Source of the DNA: Candidatus Nitrosymbiomonas proteolyticus
GTDB lineage: Bacteria > Armatimonadota > Fimbriimonadia > Fimbriimonadales > Fimbriimonadaceae
Assembly (NCBI GenBank): GCA_017347465.1
Contig: AP021858.1
Span: forward strand, 2,250,472-2,314,471
Length of the DNA: 64,000 nt
Direction of reading: 5' to 3'
Shown here piece after piece: positions 16,303-25,565 of this stretch. Each line of letters begins with the position of its first letter. The stretch's first letter is position 1. Below the pieces are notes generated by a model. The model ran no database searches. It saw only the letters and a list, made by a program, of their open reading frames with translations, and was not told the DNA's origin. The translations under genes and the position numbers were made by a program.

Positions 16303-17817
16303 TCAGCGTCCCATCGAAGTGTACGTCTCCACCGAATAGACGATCTCGTGCTTCTTTCCGGGAGCGACTGTGACGTTCCATTCGACTGAGTTCTTGGTGT
16401 TCGGCCCCGAGTTGGCGACTTCCGCGCCCTTGACGACGCCTCCGCCAATGTCGATGGGCTTCCCGTTGAGAGTTCTTTTGATTCGAACCTTCGCCGGCTC
16501 CTTTCGGAAGTTCTCGAGCGTGAGCCTTCCTTCGAGGGTGATCGGGAGCCAGTTCTCGGTTCCGATGCGGAACGGGTCTCCCCGCTTCAGTTCCTTTTCC
16601 GCGCGCTCGACCTTGAGGCCGATCCCTTGGGCCAGCCTGAGTTCGGTCTTGTCCCCGGGAGCGGTGTATTGCATCATCTGCTGGCCGGCAGGCCGAAGGT
16701 CTTCCACGACGAACACCGGCCCCGTCGTGAACGGTTGCGACGACTTGTTGTTCAGCGTGAGGATGTACTCCACCTGGTCGCCATCCGCGTTCCACTCGAA
16801 GAGCGGGTCGATCGGAATCTCGATCTCGAAGATCATCGACATCGCCCGTTCACCCGGCCGAAGGTAGAAGTTCGACTTCGTATAGTACTGCAACTCCCCG
16901 GTTTCGTCGGAGGTCATCGGCCCGCCGAAACCGCCACCGCCAAATCCACCGCCTCCGCCGATCCCGCGTCCCTCGCGAAGCGCTCCCGGGGCGGCCGATT
17001 TCGCCGCATCGCGCTCAGCGAGAGTATTCACCAAGGGGTCTGCGTTCTTGAATTCAATCGACCTGCCCAACATCGCCGCAAGGCTGCCCGAGACGAAGCC
17101 CTGAAGCAAGGAATCGACCGTGCCGCGATTGACGAGCAGCGGCGCGCCGACGACAAACACCACGTTGGCGTCGATCAACTCTTCATTGAGGTCGAGCAAG
17201 GTGCCGCGAAGCGTCAGTCGTCCCGATGATCCGCTCAACTCCAGCAGGTAGCTCGGCGTCCATTTCACGCCGTCTTGAACGTACGCGATTCCGAGGTCCG
17301 CCTTGGCCCCGGGCTTCTCGGTTCGAAGCTTGATGCGAACAGGGAAGTCCGAAAGCGCAACTCGCTTGATCTTCGCGTACTCGATAGCGACGAAATTCTC
17401 TTTCTCGTCCCGTACGAGCATCATTTTGTCGAGGAGATTGGTGAGCAGCCCATTGACCACGCCCGTTTCCGTAGTCACCCTTAGCCTAAGCCCCACCTTG
17501 TTCGCCAAGCGCGAGCGCAGGTCTTCCGGCTTTTCGAAGTCGATGCGATGGTCGGTGGTGAGTACGACCGTGTCCACTCGATCGGCGGGGTTCTTGGGGT
17601 ACACCCAGAAGGTCCCCCCGATGGCCTGCGGAACCAAATTCGTCGTAGCCCATCCTTCTTCGAGCGTCGCGCTGCCCTCTCGAACGTAGAACCCGAACCC
17701 TTCTTTGAAAACGACGAGCGTCTTCAACTTCGAAGCGAACGCGGGACCCTCTGGGGGTAGTTGAAGTCCGGCGCCCCACGAAGCGCCTACAGCAAGCGTA
17801 GCGATCCAAGTCAACAT
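16303..17817 (-). CDS. Secreted protein with DUF4139-like architecture
   Basis: 504 aa with N-terminal signal (MLTWIATLAVGASWGAG). The body is beta-rich: TLVVFKEGFGFYVREGSATLEEGW near the start, W-x-P-S-Y-L-L-E-L at ~190, and a C-terminal immunoglobulin-like region (VEYILTLNNKSSQPFTTGP, then RIKRTLNGKPID and KKHEIVYSVETY). This layout resembles DUF4139 (mucoidy-inhibitor MuiA-like) proteins, whose biochemical role is unknown. A glycine-rich run (about residues 291-305) sits in the middle. It ends 10 bases from the convergent membrane gene. Confidence 0.72.
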   Translation of the reverse strand: MLTWIATLAVGASWGAGLQLPPEGPAFASKLKTLVVFKEGFGFYVREGSATLEEGWATTNLVPQAIGGTFWVYPKNPADRVDTVVLTTDHRIDFEKPEDLRSRLANKVGLRLRVTTETGVVNGLLTNLLDKMMLVRDEKENFVAIEYAKIKRVALSDFPVRIKLRTEKPGAKADLGIAYVQDGVKWTPSYLLELSGSSGRLTLRGTLLDLNEELIDANVVFVVGAPLLVNRGTVDSLLQGFVSGSLAAMLGRSIEFKNADPLVNTLAERDAAKSAAPGALREGRGIGGGGGFGGGGFGGPMTSDETGELQYYTKSNFYLRPGERAMSMIFEIEIPIDPLFEWNADGDQVEYILTLNNKSSQPFTTGPVFVVEDLRPAGQQMMQYTAPGDKTELRLAQGIGLKVERAEKELKRGDPFRIGTENWLPITLEGRLTLENFRKEPAKVRIKRTLNGKPIDIGGGVVKGAEVANSGPNTKNSVEWNVTVAPGKKHEIVYSVETYTSMGR

Positions 17818-17881
17818 GGCAAGCCCTCCCGGAACGGTCGCCGCCGTCCCATTGGAAAGACGAAGCGAGGCCCCTTGTGCT

Positions 17882-19516
17882 TCAGTCTTCTACCGAGAAC
17901 ACCCGTGTCGTGGGGGCGTTAAGGACGGGAAGCTTGTAGATCGGATAGATTTCTCCCGGCAACAGCTTCTCGCCGAGGAAACCCCATGCGGCGAGTCCAT
18001 CGAGGCTTTCCGGTTCCAGTAGCATGAAAATCAGGTTCTGGAGCGGTTGGGCCGTGCGGACGATGTAATCCCCTACAGGAACAGCGCAATCGCCGTCAAC
18101 GAACTCCCCCTCTAACCTGAGCAGCCGCGCGCCTTGGAACGGCTGATTCGAATGAATCGCCTCCCGAATGTGAAAATACTCGCAGCCAAATGCGCGCTTA
18201 TTCGTGGGTTCAAGCCGCTCGACGACGATCCCGTGAGCGAGAAGCAGCCCGACAGCGTCTCGGAACGAGGAAGGGATCACATAGGCGACCGGCAAGTTCG
18301 CCATGCGAGTGGGACGAAAGCGATCGAACACCTCCATCGGAACGCGCTCGATGACTTCGGGCGCCATACCCGACCGCGGAGCGCCGGCCTTTTCCATCAG
18401 CACCTCTTCGACGCCGCGTGAGGCCATTTCGAACCGCACTCCTAGCCTCTTCGGTTGCCTTGTGATCTCCGTTCCCATCGAGGATGCGTCTGCTTCACGG
18501 ATGAGTCGAGCCACCCTCTCGCGCTGGTTGGCGATTTCTTCCAGGACCAGATAGGTGAACCAATACGTCGCTTCGATTCTTTTCTTGAACGGCAAGTAGC
18601 TCATCGCCTCGGAGAGCACGGCGATGCGATTGCGAAGGCCCGCGTAGTTGGTGACGTAGCGTCCCTCTTCGCCGAAGGTCTGCCAAACTTGGGAACCCGG
18701 CTGACCCGAAGCGTTGCCGTAGTCGAAGGTCTCCAGGTGGGCCTCCGCCCTCATCCGCTCCCGCACCTTGGGAAGGAGTTCCGACCGGCAGAACTCGAGA
18801 ACCCACGGATCCGTGTTGGGATGGAGCGGCGGGGAATACGTAAGGTGATATCCGTGACGGGTGCCGTTCGTGGTGTGCAGGTCCATGACCACGTCGGGGT
18901 CCCATTTGCGGTACACGTGCTCGAGAACCGCGTTCATCTCGGGGGACCTCGCTTTCATGCAGTCTCGGTTGAGGTCGAGGCCGTCGCCGTTGGCCCTTTG
19001 TCCGACTCGCGCCGGTCCGTCCTGCGAGGGGCGATTGCGGCGTCCTTCCCCCCAATTCTCGTTGCCGTCGGCGTTGTAGACCGGAACGACCACTAGGACC
19101 AGTTCCTTGTGCAGCGGCCGGATCGTACTTAAGCCGAATGAGCCCTTTTGCGAGAAAAGGTCGCGAAGCAGCATCTGCGCCGCTTCTTTGCCTTCAACTT
19201 CGCCGCCGTGAATGTTCGCTTGCACGTACACGACAGGTCGGCCCAGCCGCTTGGCTTGCATCCCATCTGAGACGGGTGGGTCGGACATCACCACAAGCGG
19301 TAGCTGCTTTCCCCCGGCGCTCGATCCAATCCACTCGAACCGGACCGGCGCCCAGGCATCTTGGAGCTCGCGGAGGAAGCTAACAACGTCTTCGAGCGAG
19401 GAGGTCTCAGCGTATTCAGAGAGTTCCGGCTTGGATTTGGGGAGGGGTAGGTCTTGGCTCAAGCCGTTGGCCGAGGCACCGAGACAGAACGCAAGGGGCA
19501 GGGTCGTGAAGATCAT
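17882..19516 (-). CDS. Secreted M14-family zinc carboxypeptidase
   Basis: 544 aa from the ATG at 19516 with a signal peptide. The zinc site is visible: HGGE (HxxE, in QANIHGGEVEGKEAAQ) and the later His in VMDLHTTNGTRHGYH; substrate-contacting Arg and Asn are probably in LDLNRDCMK. It should cleave C-terminal residues from peptides or remove peptidoglycan or polyglutamate ends in the periplasm. The C-terminal ~170 residues (from about MEVFDRFRP) form an additional domain. A second, longer M14 protein lies at 47606-50461. Confidence 0.88.
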   Translation of the reverse strand: MIFTTLPLAFCLGASANGLSQDLPLPKSKPELSEYAETSSLEDVVSFLRELQDAWAPVRFEWIGSSAGGKQLPLVVMSDPPVSDGMQAKRLGRPVVYVQANIHGGEVEGKEAAQMLLRDLFSQKGSFGLSTIRPLHKELVLVVVPVYNADGNENWGEGRRNRPSQDGPARVGQRANGDGLDLNRDCMKARSPEMNAVLEHVYRKWDPDVVMDLHTTNGTRHGYHLTYSPPLHPNTDPWVLEFCRSELLPKVRERMRAEAHLETFDYGNASGQPGSQVWQTFGEEGRYVTNYAGLRNRIAVLSEAMSYLPFKKRIEATYWFTYLVLEEIANQRERVARLIREADASSMGTEITRQPKRLGVRFEMASRGVEEVLMEKAGAPRSGMAPEVIERVPMEVFDRFRPTRMANLPVAYVIPSSFRDAVGLLLAHGIVVERLEPTNKRAFGCEYFHIREAIHSNQPFQGARLLRLEGEFVDGDCAVPVGDYIVRTAQPLQNLIFMLLEPESLDGLAAWGFLGEKLLPGEIYPIYKLPVLNAPTTRVFSVED

Positions 19517-19625
19517 GGCGGGTCCTTCCGAGGGGACTATACCGCCGGGGGGCGCGGAACGGTATCCGGCCCGAACTCCCGCAAGATCGTTGGGAAGATG
19601 CCGAGCGGTCTCCCGCGAAAAATGA

Positions 19626-19659
19626 ATCCGGCCCTGGCCCTTGGGGGCCAAGACCGGAT
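19626..19659 (-). terminator. Rho-independent terminator for the PEP-CTERM gene at 19683
   Basis: Nested stem ATCCGG/CCGGAT enclosing TGGCCC/GGGCCA. On the minus strand it is followed by TCATTTTTCGC, giving the T-tract, 24 bases after the stop codon. Confidence 0.7.
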
Positions 19660-19682
19660 CGAGACTCACTGCCGGAGTGTGA

Positions 19683-20228
19683 TTACTTGCGGCGTCGGCG
19701 AGCCATCAGGGCGACAGCGCCCGAACCGAGGGCGATCATCGACGCAGGCTCGGGGACGACGTCGAGCGAAATCGTGCCGCTGTCCCATTGGCCGTCGATT
19801 GCGTCACTCACGTCGTCATAGGATTCGTAGAATTCCATGCGGAGCAACCCGTCGTGAAGTCCGATCACGAATCCAACGGCCGTCATGAGGTCAAGCATGC
19901 CGCCGCTGCTGAACGCCTGGGTTCCGGGGTTGTTCACACCGGCGCCGGGGCGCAAGAACAGGTCGTCGTCCGTGTTCTGGGCCGAGTCTGAGAATTTCAC
20001 GCCGACTTCACTGAGCCAGCTAGTGCCGTACGCAGAAAGCACGACGTCCCAACCGATCGCAGCGATGTCGACGGGGTTGCCGCCACCGAGGTCGAGCATA
20101 ACGACCACGTTGTTGGGGCTGCCCAGGGCGTCCCAGCTTGGGGTTCCAGTCACGTCATAGTTGTAGATGTAAGCGTTGGCCGCGCCGACAATGCCGACCG
20201 CCATCGAAAGTGCGAATAGCTTCTTCAT
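19683..20228 (-). CDS. PEP-CTERM sorting-domain protein
   Basis: 181 aa. Signal peptide at the start (KKLFALSMAVGIVGAANA), then a beta-rich secreted body, then the sorting signal VPEPAS, a hydrophobic helix (MIALGSGAVALMA) and the basic tail RRRRK. By the PEP-CTERM/exosortase model the protein is cleaved and anchored or released at the surface by an exosortase not present in this window. The body, with GVNNPGTQAFSSGGMLDL, has no domain I recognise. Confidence 0.88.
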   Translation of the reverse strand: MKKLFALSMAVGIVGAANAYIYNYDVTGTPSWDALGSPNNVVVMLDLGGGNPVDIAAIGWDVVLSAYGTSWLSEVGVKFSDSAQNTDDDLFLRPGAGVNNPGTQAFSSGGMLDLMTAVGFVIGLHDGLLRMEFYESYDDVSDAIDGQWDSGTISLDVVPEPASMIALGSGAVALMARRRRK

Positions 20229-20460
20229 TTTGTTCCTTTCCTCACGGACTTAGCCGCATCCCAAGGGGTACGACGCAGTCGATTGCGAATCCCATGGTAA
20301 GCGATTCTTGGAAAAAAGGGACAGGGACAAATACCAGCTTAGAGGTACTCTGGTAAGAATACGCGAGTAAGTTTGCTTGGACTCTCCGGCACTTTACCTA
20401 TTATTTGTAACAGGTTCCTTAGTACAAAGAAATCCGCAATATTACTGGGTGCCTATCCGC

Positions 20461-21840
20461 TCACGACCCTTCAGTATCGGTCTCATGTTCCCTGAAGGAG
20501 ACCCTTTCCGCTTCCGCAGAGGCCGGGCGAGAAACTGCGGGCCGGTGAATGGCCTCGCCTGCTTCGGCAAGCTCGCGCACTCGAAGTCGGGCGGCCCGCT
20601 CCTCCGCGCCGGGGGACAGAGGCCAGAGCGTATCCTCAACCCAGAAACTGCTCAAGAACTCGTTCCAAGTCCGGTCATAAACCGAACGCGTCTGTTCGGC
20701 CAACCGCGACCAATCGAAGTCCGGTCGAAGCCTCTTCTTGGCGGTCTGGGCCATCGAACGCGCTTCATCTCTGGACTCCAGAGCCCTGCAAATGGCCCAC
20801 GCGAGCGACTCTGGGTTGTTCGCATAGCAGAGGGTTCCCGTTTGATCGTGAAGCACGACCTCTCGCAACCCGCCCGCATCGCTGGCTACCACCGGTACCC
20901 CCGCAGCCATTGCCTCAAGAGCTACGATGCCAAATGGCTCATAGAGGGAAGGGAAGACCGCGACATCCGCAATCCGATAGGTTTGATGCAGAGCCCGGTT
21001 CGCCATGAACCCCGTAAACAGCACCTTCTCCTTCAGACCTACCCAGTTGGCAAACCTCTCGAAATGGTCTCGCTTGCCCCCGCCAACGATGACGAACTTG
21101 GCCTTAGGGATTCGAGATAGCACGACGCTCGCGGCATCGAGCAGGAGTTGAATTCCTTTTTCTCGGACGAATCGCCCGACGTACATCACGACGGGTTCAT
21201 CGGGCAATGCGAACCGGCTGCGCCACTCCGCGTGTTCGCCCGACGTCCATTCGAACTCAAACTTCGTGGCGTCGATCCCGTTGAAGATCACGTCGATCTT
21301 GTCGGTTGGAACATCGAACGACCGATTTACCTCGCCCCGCATAAATTGCGAGCACACGATGACCCTCCACGCTTCATAAGTGAGCCAGTACTCCTGCTCA
21401 TGGATGTACTTTTGGGTTTCGGTCCAGATGCCTCCGTTCCGGCCCTCTTCGGTCGCGTGAATCGTCGCCACCATCGGCAGCTTGTACTGATACTTGAGCT
21501 CGCGTGCGGCGTCGAGGGAAAGCCAATCGTGAGCGTGAAAGATCGTGGGCTCGCCTCCTGGCCGCCAGTCCTCGAGGAGCCGCCTTACCCGCTTTTCCGT
21601 TGCGACGTTGAGAAGCTGGATCTCATGAATGAAGTCATAGGGCTCGCCCTCCAAATGAACCCTGTGGACGTGGACGCCGCTGGGTTCGACCTCCTCATCG
21701 GGGGCCAGAGGGGTAGCCTTAGTGACGACGTGAACCTCGACGCCCTGATCGGCCAACTGCTGGGAGAGTTCGTGGACGTGCGGGCTGATGCCTCCGACGA
21801 TTCGGGGCGGGTATTCCCAGGCGAGCATCATGATCCGCAT
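20461..21840 (-). CDS. GT4-family glycosyltransferase, glycogen-synthase-like
   Basis: 459 aa from the ATG at 21840; an open frame far upstream overlaps the divergent gene and is ignored. GT-B fold signs: MLAWEYPPRIVGGISPHVHEL at the N-terminus (nucleotide-sugar loop), IFHAHDWLSL, and in the C-terminal half YVGRFVREKGIQLLLDA and the E-x7-E motif PSLYEPFGIVALEAMAAGVP. Members of this branch transfer glucose or another hexose to glycans or glycogen. The neighbour is a divergent phosphoribosyltransferase. Acceptor unknown. Confidence 0.88.
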   Translation of the reverse strand: MRIMMLAWEYPPRIVGGISPHVHELSQQLADQGVEVHVVTKATPLAPDEEVEPSGVHVHRVHLEGEPYDFIHEIQLLNVATEKRVRRLLEDWRPGGEPTIFHAHDWLSLDAARELKYQYKLPMVATIHATEEGRNGGIWTETQKYIHEQEYWLTYEAWRVIVCSQFMRGEVNRSFDVPTDKIDVIFNGIDATKFEFEWTSGEHAEWRSRFALPDEPVVMYVGRFVREKGIQLLLDAASVVLSRIPKAKFVIVGGGKRDHFERFANWVGLKEKVLFTGFMANRALHQTYRIADVAVFPSLYEPFGIVALEAMAAGVPVVASDAGGLREVVLHDQTGTLCYANNPESLAWAICRALESRDEARSMAQTAKKRLRPDFDWSRLAEQTRSVYDRTWNEFLSSFWVEDTLWPLSPGAEERAARLRVRELAEAGEAIHRPAVSRPASAEAERVSFREHETDTEGS

Positions 21841-21901
21841 TGGCGCTTTCGGGTCCTGTCGAGCGAAGAGCGTACCGCAATGCTGAGGGGGTGAAGCGAA
21901 G

Positions 21902-22549
21902 TTGTTTCGGGATAGGACGGACGCTGGCGCCCAACTCGGGGCGAAAGTCGCCGAATTCGGCTTTGAGAACCCGATCGTGGTCGCCCTGCCTCGCGGCGGA
22001 GCCATCGTCGGTGTCGAGGTTGCTCGAGCTTTGAATGCTCCGATCCGGCTTCTCGTCGCTCGTAAGGTAGGCCATCCCCAGAGTCCGGAGTATGCGATTG
22101 GGGCGGTTTGCGGCGATGACCCTCTCGTGTGGAACCCGAACGAAAAGGGCGCGATCGAAGGCCGAGGCTTGGCCAAGGCGTTGGAGAAGGCAAGGGAAGA
22201 GTCAAGGCAGCGCGCCAAGGCGTACGGCCCCTGGGCGACCCTTCCTGACCTCGACGAAAGGACGGCGATTGTGGTCGACGATGGTCTGGCGACCGGCAGC
22301 ACAGCGCGAGCGGCGCTCGAGCACCTGAGGCTGAAAGGAGCCGAGCCTCTCCTACTCGCCGTCCCGGTCGCAGCAAGCCAAACCGCCGCGCAGATTCGAG
22401 GCGAAGGCGTACTCGTCATCGCGCTTGAAGAGCCTATCTTTGGCTTCGGTTCGGTCGGGCAACACTACGCTGACTTTCAGCAGGTGAGCGATAGGGAAGT
22501 GCTCGACGCCCTTGAGCGCCGGGATCGAGAGTTGCGCGATGCGCAATAG
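21902..22549 (+). CDS. Phosphoribosyltransferase-fold protein
   Basis: 215 aa from a TTG at 21902 with AGGGGG upstream; no ATG or GTG is available in the short open stretch before it. MFRDRTDAGAQLGAKV at the start and VALPRGGAIVGVEVARAL are typical of the stand-alone family that includes predicted phosphoribosyltransferases. The PRPP loop AIVVDDGLATGSTARAAL is intact. The substrate base is not predictable. It is divergent from the glycosyltransferase gene, with a 61-base gap. Confidence 0.86.
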   Translation: MFRDRTDAGAQLGAKVAEFGFENPIVVALPRGGAIVGVEVARALNAPIRLLVARKVGHPQSPEYAIGAVCGDDPLVWNPNEKGAIEGRGLAKALEKAREESRQRAKAYGPWATLPDLDERTAIVVDDGLATGSTARAALEHLRLKGAEPLLLAVPVAASQTAAQIRGEGVLVIALEEPIFGFGSVGQHYADFQQVSDREVLDALERRDRELRDAQ

Positions 22550-22736
22550 GCTTGAGGGCCATCGGGTTTCGTCGGCACTAGGGCCCGGACTCGCTCAACA
22601 AGCGGTGCTTGCCAGGTTCTTGCCTTCGGCGTCACAGTTCTCCCTCGTGGCGCAATACCTATGTGAGGGTCCTTCGGATCGATGGAGCGACTTCAATCGG
22701 CTGGATCGAATGAACGACCCCTTGGAGTGCATTTCT

Positions 22737-23324
22737 ATGAAGAACAGATTGCTGATTGCCGTTGTCGGCGGCACCCTTGCTGTGCCTTCCCTGAGCATGG
22801 CGATTTTCTACGACAACTTCGACACTGAGAACGGGGGCGTCAGCTCGCTCAACTACGGCTCGTTTGCGAACTGGGACGTATCAGGCGGGACCGTGGACCT
22901 CATCGCAAACGGCGCCTACGGCCTCTTGGGTTCGGGCATGTTTGTGGACATGGACGGATCGACCAGCAACGCCGGCGTGTTGACCACAAAGACCGCATTC
23001 GCTTTGTCGGGAGGCACCACCTACGTTCTCCGATTTTCGATCTCGGGCAACCAGCGCGGCGGAGCGGATGATTCGATGACTGTTTCGCTCGGATCTCTCT
23101 ACAGCGAGGTCTTCACGCGATCTGCCGCCGCACCTTGGGAGGTTGTTGAGCGGAACATCTTCGTGGCCTCCGGCACAAACGCAAATCTCTCCTTCGACCA
23201 CGCTGGTGGTGACCATCTGGGAATGCTCCTGGACGAAGTCGAACTCGCGGTGGTTCCTGAGCCGACTTCGCTCGTTGCCATCAGTATGGGAGCTATCGCC
23301 CTTTTGCGCCGCCGAAAGCAATAA
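22737..23324 (+). CDS. PEP-CTERM sorting-domain protein
   Basis: 195 aa from the ATG at 22737 (GGAG upstream). Signal peptide, then a beta-sandwich-like body (TYVLRFSISGNQRGG, EVVERNIFVASGTNANLSFDHAGGDHLGMLLDEVELA) of the kind seen in carbohydrate-binding DUF642-type modules, then VPEPTS, a hydrophobic helix and RRRKQ. The body and sorting signal indicate a surface or exopolysaccharide-associated protein. It is followed by a strong terminator. Confidence 0.88.
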   Translation: MKNRLLIAVVGGTLAVPSLSMAIFYDNFDTENGGVSSLNYGSFANWDVSGGTVDLIANGAYGLLGSGMFVDMDGSTSNAGVLTTKTAFALSGGTTYVLRFSISGNQRGGADDSMTVSLGSLYSEVFTRSAAAPWEVVERNIFVASGTNANLSFDHAGGDHLGMLLDEVELAVVPEPTSLVAISMGAIALLRRRKQ

Positions 23325-23349
23325 CCATTTGAGTCGCATCGCTTCTTTG

Positions 23350-23384
23350 GGGCGTCCGATCGCGTCGGGCGCCCTCCTTCTTTT
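23350..23384 (+). terminator. Rho-independent terminator
   Basis: GGGCGTCCGA and TCGGGCGCCC pair over ten bases (one G-U) around TCGCG, followed by TCCTTCTTTT, 25 bases after the PEP-CTERM stop. The palindrome nearly matches the one at 13251. Confidence 0.8.
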
Positions 23385-23514
23385 GCATCGAGGTCCTCCG
23401 GGGGCAGCTCGGACCAGGCACTGAAGATGGCCCTGACCCTGCGCACTTCGGCAGCACTCTTAACATTTCCATTAGCTTGAGCGAGTAGCCTATGGCAAAG
23501 TGGAGAAAAGAGCC

Positions 23515-25047
23515 ATGAGTGACCATCGCATTTCCCGACGATCGATTTTGAGTGCCAGCGCAGCGCTAACATCTACAGGAACGCTAGGGCTCCCCTTAAA
23601 GGGCCTCCCCCGTGAGTTCCAGAAGACGGAGGCGAAGAACATCATCTTCTGCGCCGTCGACGGCATGGCGATGAGCGTCCTGACCATGGCCCATCACCTC
23701 AACCAACTTCGGGGAGGGAAGGGCTCGTATTGGGCTTGGCTCCTCGATCAAGACTTCGTCGTGAACGGACTCCAAGACACCCCGTCCCTCAGTTCCCTGG
23801 TCACCGATTCGGCTGCCGCGGCTTCGGCTTGGGGCTGCGGAAGGAGAATCTGGAATGCCCAGATCAACGAGTTCCCGGACGGTACCAAGCTCCGGACCCT
23901 CTACGATCTCATGCAAGCGAAGGGGATGCGTACGGGGCTCGTGACCACGACTCGAATCACCCACGCCACTCCTTCGGGATTCGCGATTCAAATCGACCAT
24001 CGAGACAAGGAAAACGAGATCGCCGTCCAACACCTCCAGGCCAACGTCGACGTACTGATGGGCGGGGGGTCACGGCATTTCGACGCCGCCGCACGTTCGG
24101 ACAAGAGAAACCTTTTCGGCGAGTTCGCGAATAAGGGCTACCGAGTCGTGCGCGACCGCGACGCGCTGCTTCGCGCTGAGGCGGGGAAGCTCCTCGGACT
24201 CTTTTCCAGTTCCCACATTCCCTACACGGTCGACCGGAAGCACGACGCGAAGCTCGATGCCACGGTACCCACGCTCGCTGAAATGACCTCCAAAGCGATC
24301 GAACTCCTCGACGGCGGCCCCAACGGCTTCATCTTGCAGGTCGAGGGAGGTAGGGTGGACCATGCCGCGCACGCCAACGATCTTCCGGGGATGCTCTACG
24401 ATCAGCTGGAGTTCGAAGACGCCGTTCGGATCGCGGTCGAGTTTGCCCTCAAGGACAAGGAAACGCTCGTCGTCATCACCGCCGACCATGCGACGGGCGG
24501 CCCTTCGCTCAACGGAGCGGGATCCGAATACTTCGATTCGACGCAGGGCCTGAAATCCGTTACCCAGATGAAAGCCTCGTTCGAGCGGTTCGCGCCGGCC
24601 ATCGCTTCGAGCAAGTCGACAGGGGAAATCAAGAACGTTGTCAACGAGATGTGGGGCGTCGAACTCACCGACGCCGAGGCCGGCGCCATCAAGGCCAGCT
24701 TCAGCAGCGACTCCCCCTTCAAGGTTTCCGATTTCTACAAGTCGAGGGACGCGAGTCTTGCCGCGATCTTGGGGAACCACTGCAAGGTCACATGGACCAG
24801 CAATAACCACACGTCGGACCTTGTTTTCCTCACGGCCATCGGCCCCGGAAGCGCCCTTTGCTCGGGTCTGACCCTCAACACCTCACTGTTCGACATCATG
24901 TTGCGGTCCAAGGGCCTGAGTCATTCGAATCCCACGATGTCGTTCGAAGAGGCACGTCGGCACCGCGCGAAGACAGAAACGCCCGAAACGACGCATGAGG
25001 ACGCGTTCGAGGAGTTCTTGCGAGAATCCCATGCTGGCGAAATCTGA
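23515..25047 (+). CDS. Alkaline phosphatase, Tat-exported
   Basis: 510 aa from the ATG at 23515, with GGAG ten bases upstream. The N-terminus has a twin-arginine signal (ISRRSILSASAALTSTG). PhoA-type catalytic features: metal-binding D in FCAVDGMAMS, the nucleophile serine in TDSAAAASAW, VEGGRVDHAAHAND and ITADHATGG, and a late NHTSD. It would release phosphate from organic esters in the periplasm and fits with the pst operon at 35-41 kb. The upstream TTAAC/ATTAGC elements at 23460-23476 could be part of a Pho box. Confidence 0.92.
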   Translation: MSDHRISRRSILSASAALTSTGTLGLPLKGLPREFQKTEAKNIIFCAVDGMAMSVLTMAHHLNQLRGGKGSYWAWLLDQDFVVNGLQDTPSLSSLVTDSAAAASAWGCGRRIWNAQINEFPDGTKLRTLYDLMQAKGMRTGLVTTTRITHATPSGFAIQIDHRDKENEIAVQHLQANVDVLMGGGSRHFDAAARSDKRNLFGEFANKGYRVVRDRDALLRAEAGKLLGLFSSSHIPYTVDRKHDAKLDATVPTLAEMTSKAIELLDGGPNGFILQVEGGRVDHAAHANDLPGMLYDQLEFEDAVRIAVEFALKDKETLVVITADHATGGPSLNGAGSEYFDSTQGLKSVTQMKASFERFAPAIASSKSTGEIKNVVNEMWGVELTDAEAGAIKASFSSDSPFKVSDFYKSRDASLAAILGNHCKVTWTSNNHTSDLVFLTAIGPGSALCSGLTLNTSLFDIMLRSKGLSHSNPTMSFEEARRHRAKTETPETTHEDAFEEFLRESHAGEI

Positions 25048-25192
25048 AACCCGGCGTTTGGACGAGGCGGAGCAGGGAGCCTTCCGCAACCCAGCCCGTT
25101 TCAAAGTTACGAGAGAGTCATAATATTTCTTATCAGAAATGTATTTCACAAGCCTCTCGCGGCGTTAGGGGGCTCTGGGGGGCGCGGTCTAT

Positions 25193-25432
25193 TCAGTGGA
25201 TCGTAAGCGCGCCATTGGCCGAAATCCTCTGATCGAGGATCGAGGCCGCGCCGTCGCAATACGCAAGGATATCGTCGAGCGTCTCCCGGTGCGCAGGCTT
25301 GGGCTGCATCATCCTTCGCGTTACGACCACGGCTGCGGCCGTAAGACCCAGCGCCGTGAGGACCGGTAGCCAAGGGACTCCCCGGCTTCGCTCAGGTCGG
25401 ACCGTGACGGAAACTCCACTGTTTCGTTCCAT
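25193..25432 (-). CDS. Small single-helix membrane protein
   Basis: 79 aa. One hydrophobic helix (LPVLTALGLTAAAVVVT) follows a basic N-terminus (RPERSRGVPW), and a soluble tail (ETLDDILAYCDGAASILDQ) follows the helix. No recognisable domain. It is convergent with the phosphatase gene. The 25048-25192 gap holds a small AT-rich inverted repeat (ATTTCT/AGAAAT near 25125) and nothing else I can name. Confidence 0.5.
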   Translation of the reverse strand: MERNSGVSVTVRPERSRGVPWLPVLTALGLTAAAVVVTRRMMQPKPAHRETLDDILAYCDGAASILDQRISANGALTIH

Positions 25433-25550
25433 TTCAATGCGTTCCTATTGGACGTTATTCTTGAGATCGGTGTTTTGCGGGGTTTTTGGAGGACGGAATC
25501 GCGTTTTGCCGAAAGCCCGGCAATCTTCGCTCGCTTGGGGGCCAGGCCGG

Positions 25551-25556
25551 TACACT
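25551..25556 (+). promoter_or_regulatory. Candidate -10 box for leaderless ffh mRNA
   Basis: TACACT ends nine bases before the ffh ATG, so a transcript starting about seven bases after it would have almost no leader. No Shine-Dalgarno precedes the ATG. A matching -35 is weak. Confidence 0.35.
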
Positions 25557-25565
25557 TGAGGGCTC

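Noticed and set aside
20290-20345. REP-like element (GGGACAGGGACAAAT next to an A-run)
   Set aside because: The string resembles RAYT-associated repeats, but I see a single copy and no matching inverted partner or RAYT gene here.
20461-22419. 652-codon form of the glycosyltransferase
   Set aside because: The first ~190 residues lie opposite the phosphoribosyltransferase gene and are low-complexity Ser/Arg. The GT-B fold starts at the ATG at 21840.
25048-25192. 4.5S RNA (ffs) gene before ffh
   Set aside because: The conserved GGAAGCAGC-type tetraloop region is absent; the stretch only holds a small AT-rich inverted repeat.
25370-25415. VRPERSRGVPW in the small protein, a peptide often seen in translated dispersed repeats
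   Set aside because: Only one copy in the window; not enough to call a repeat.
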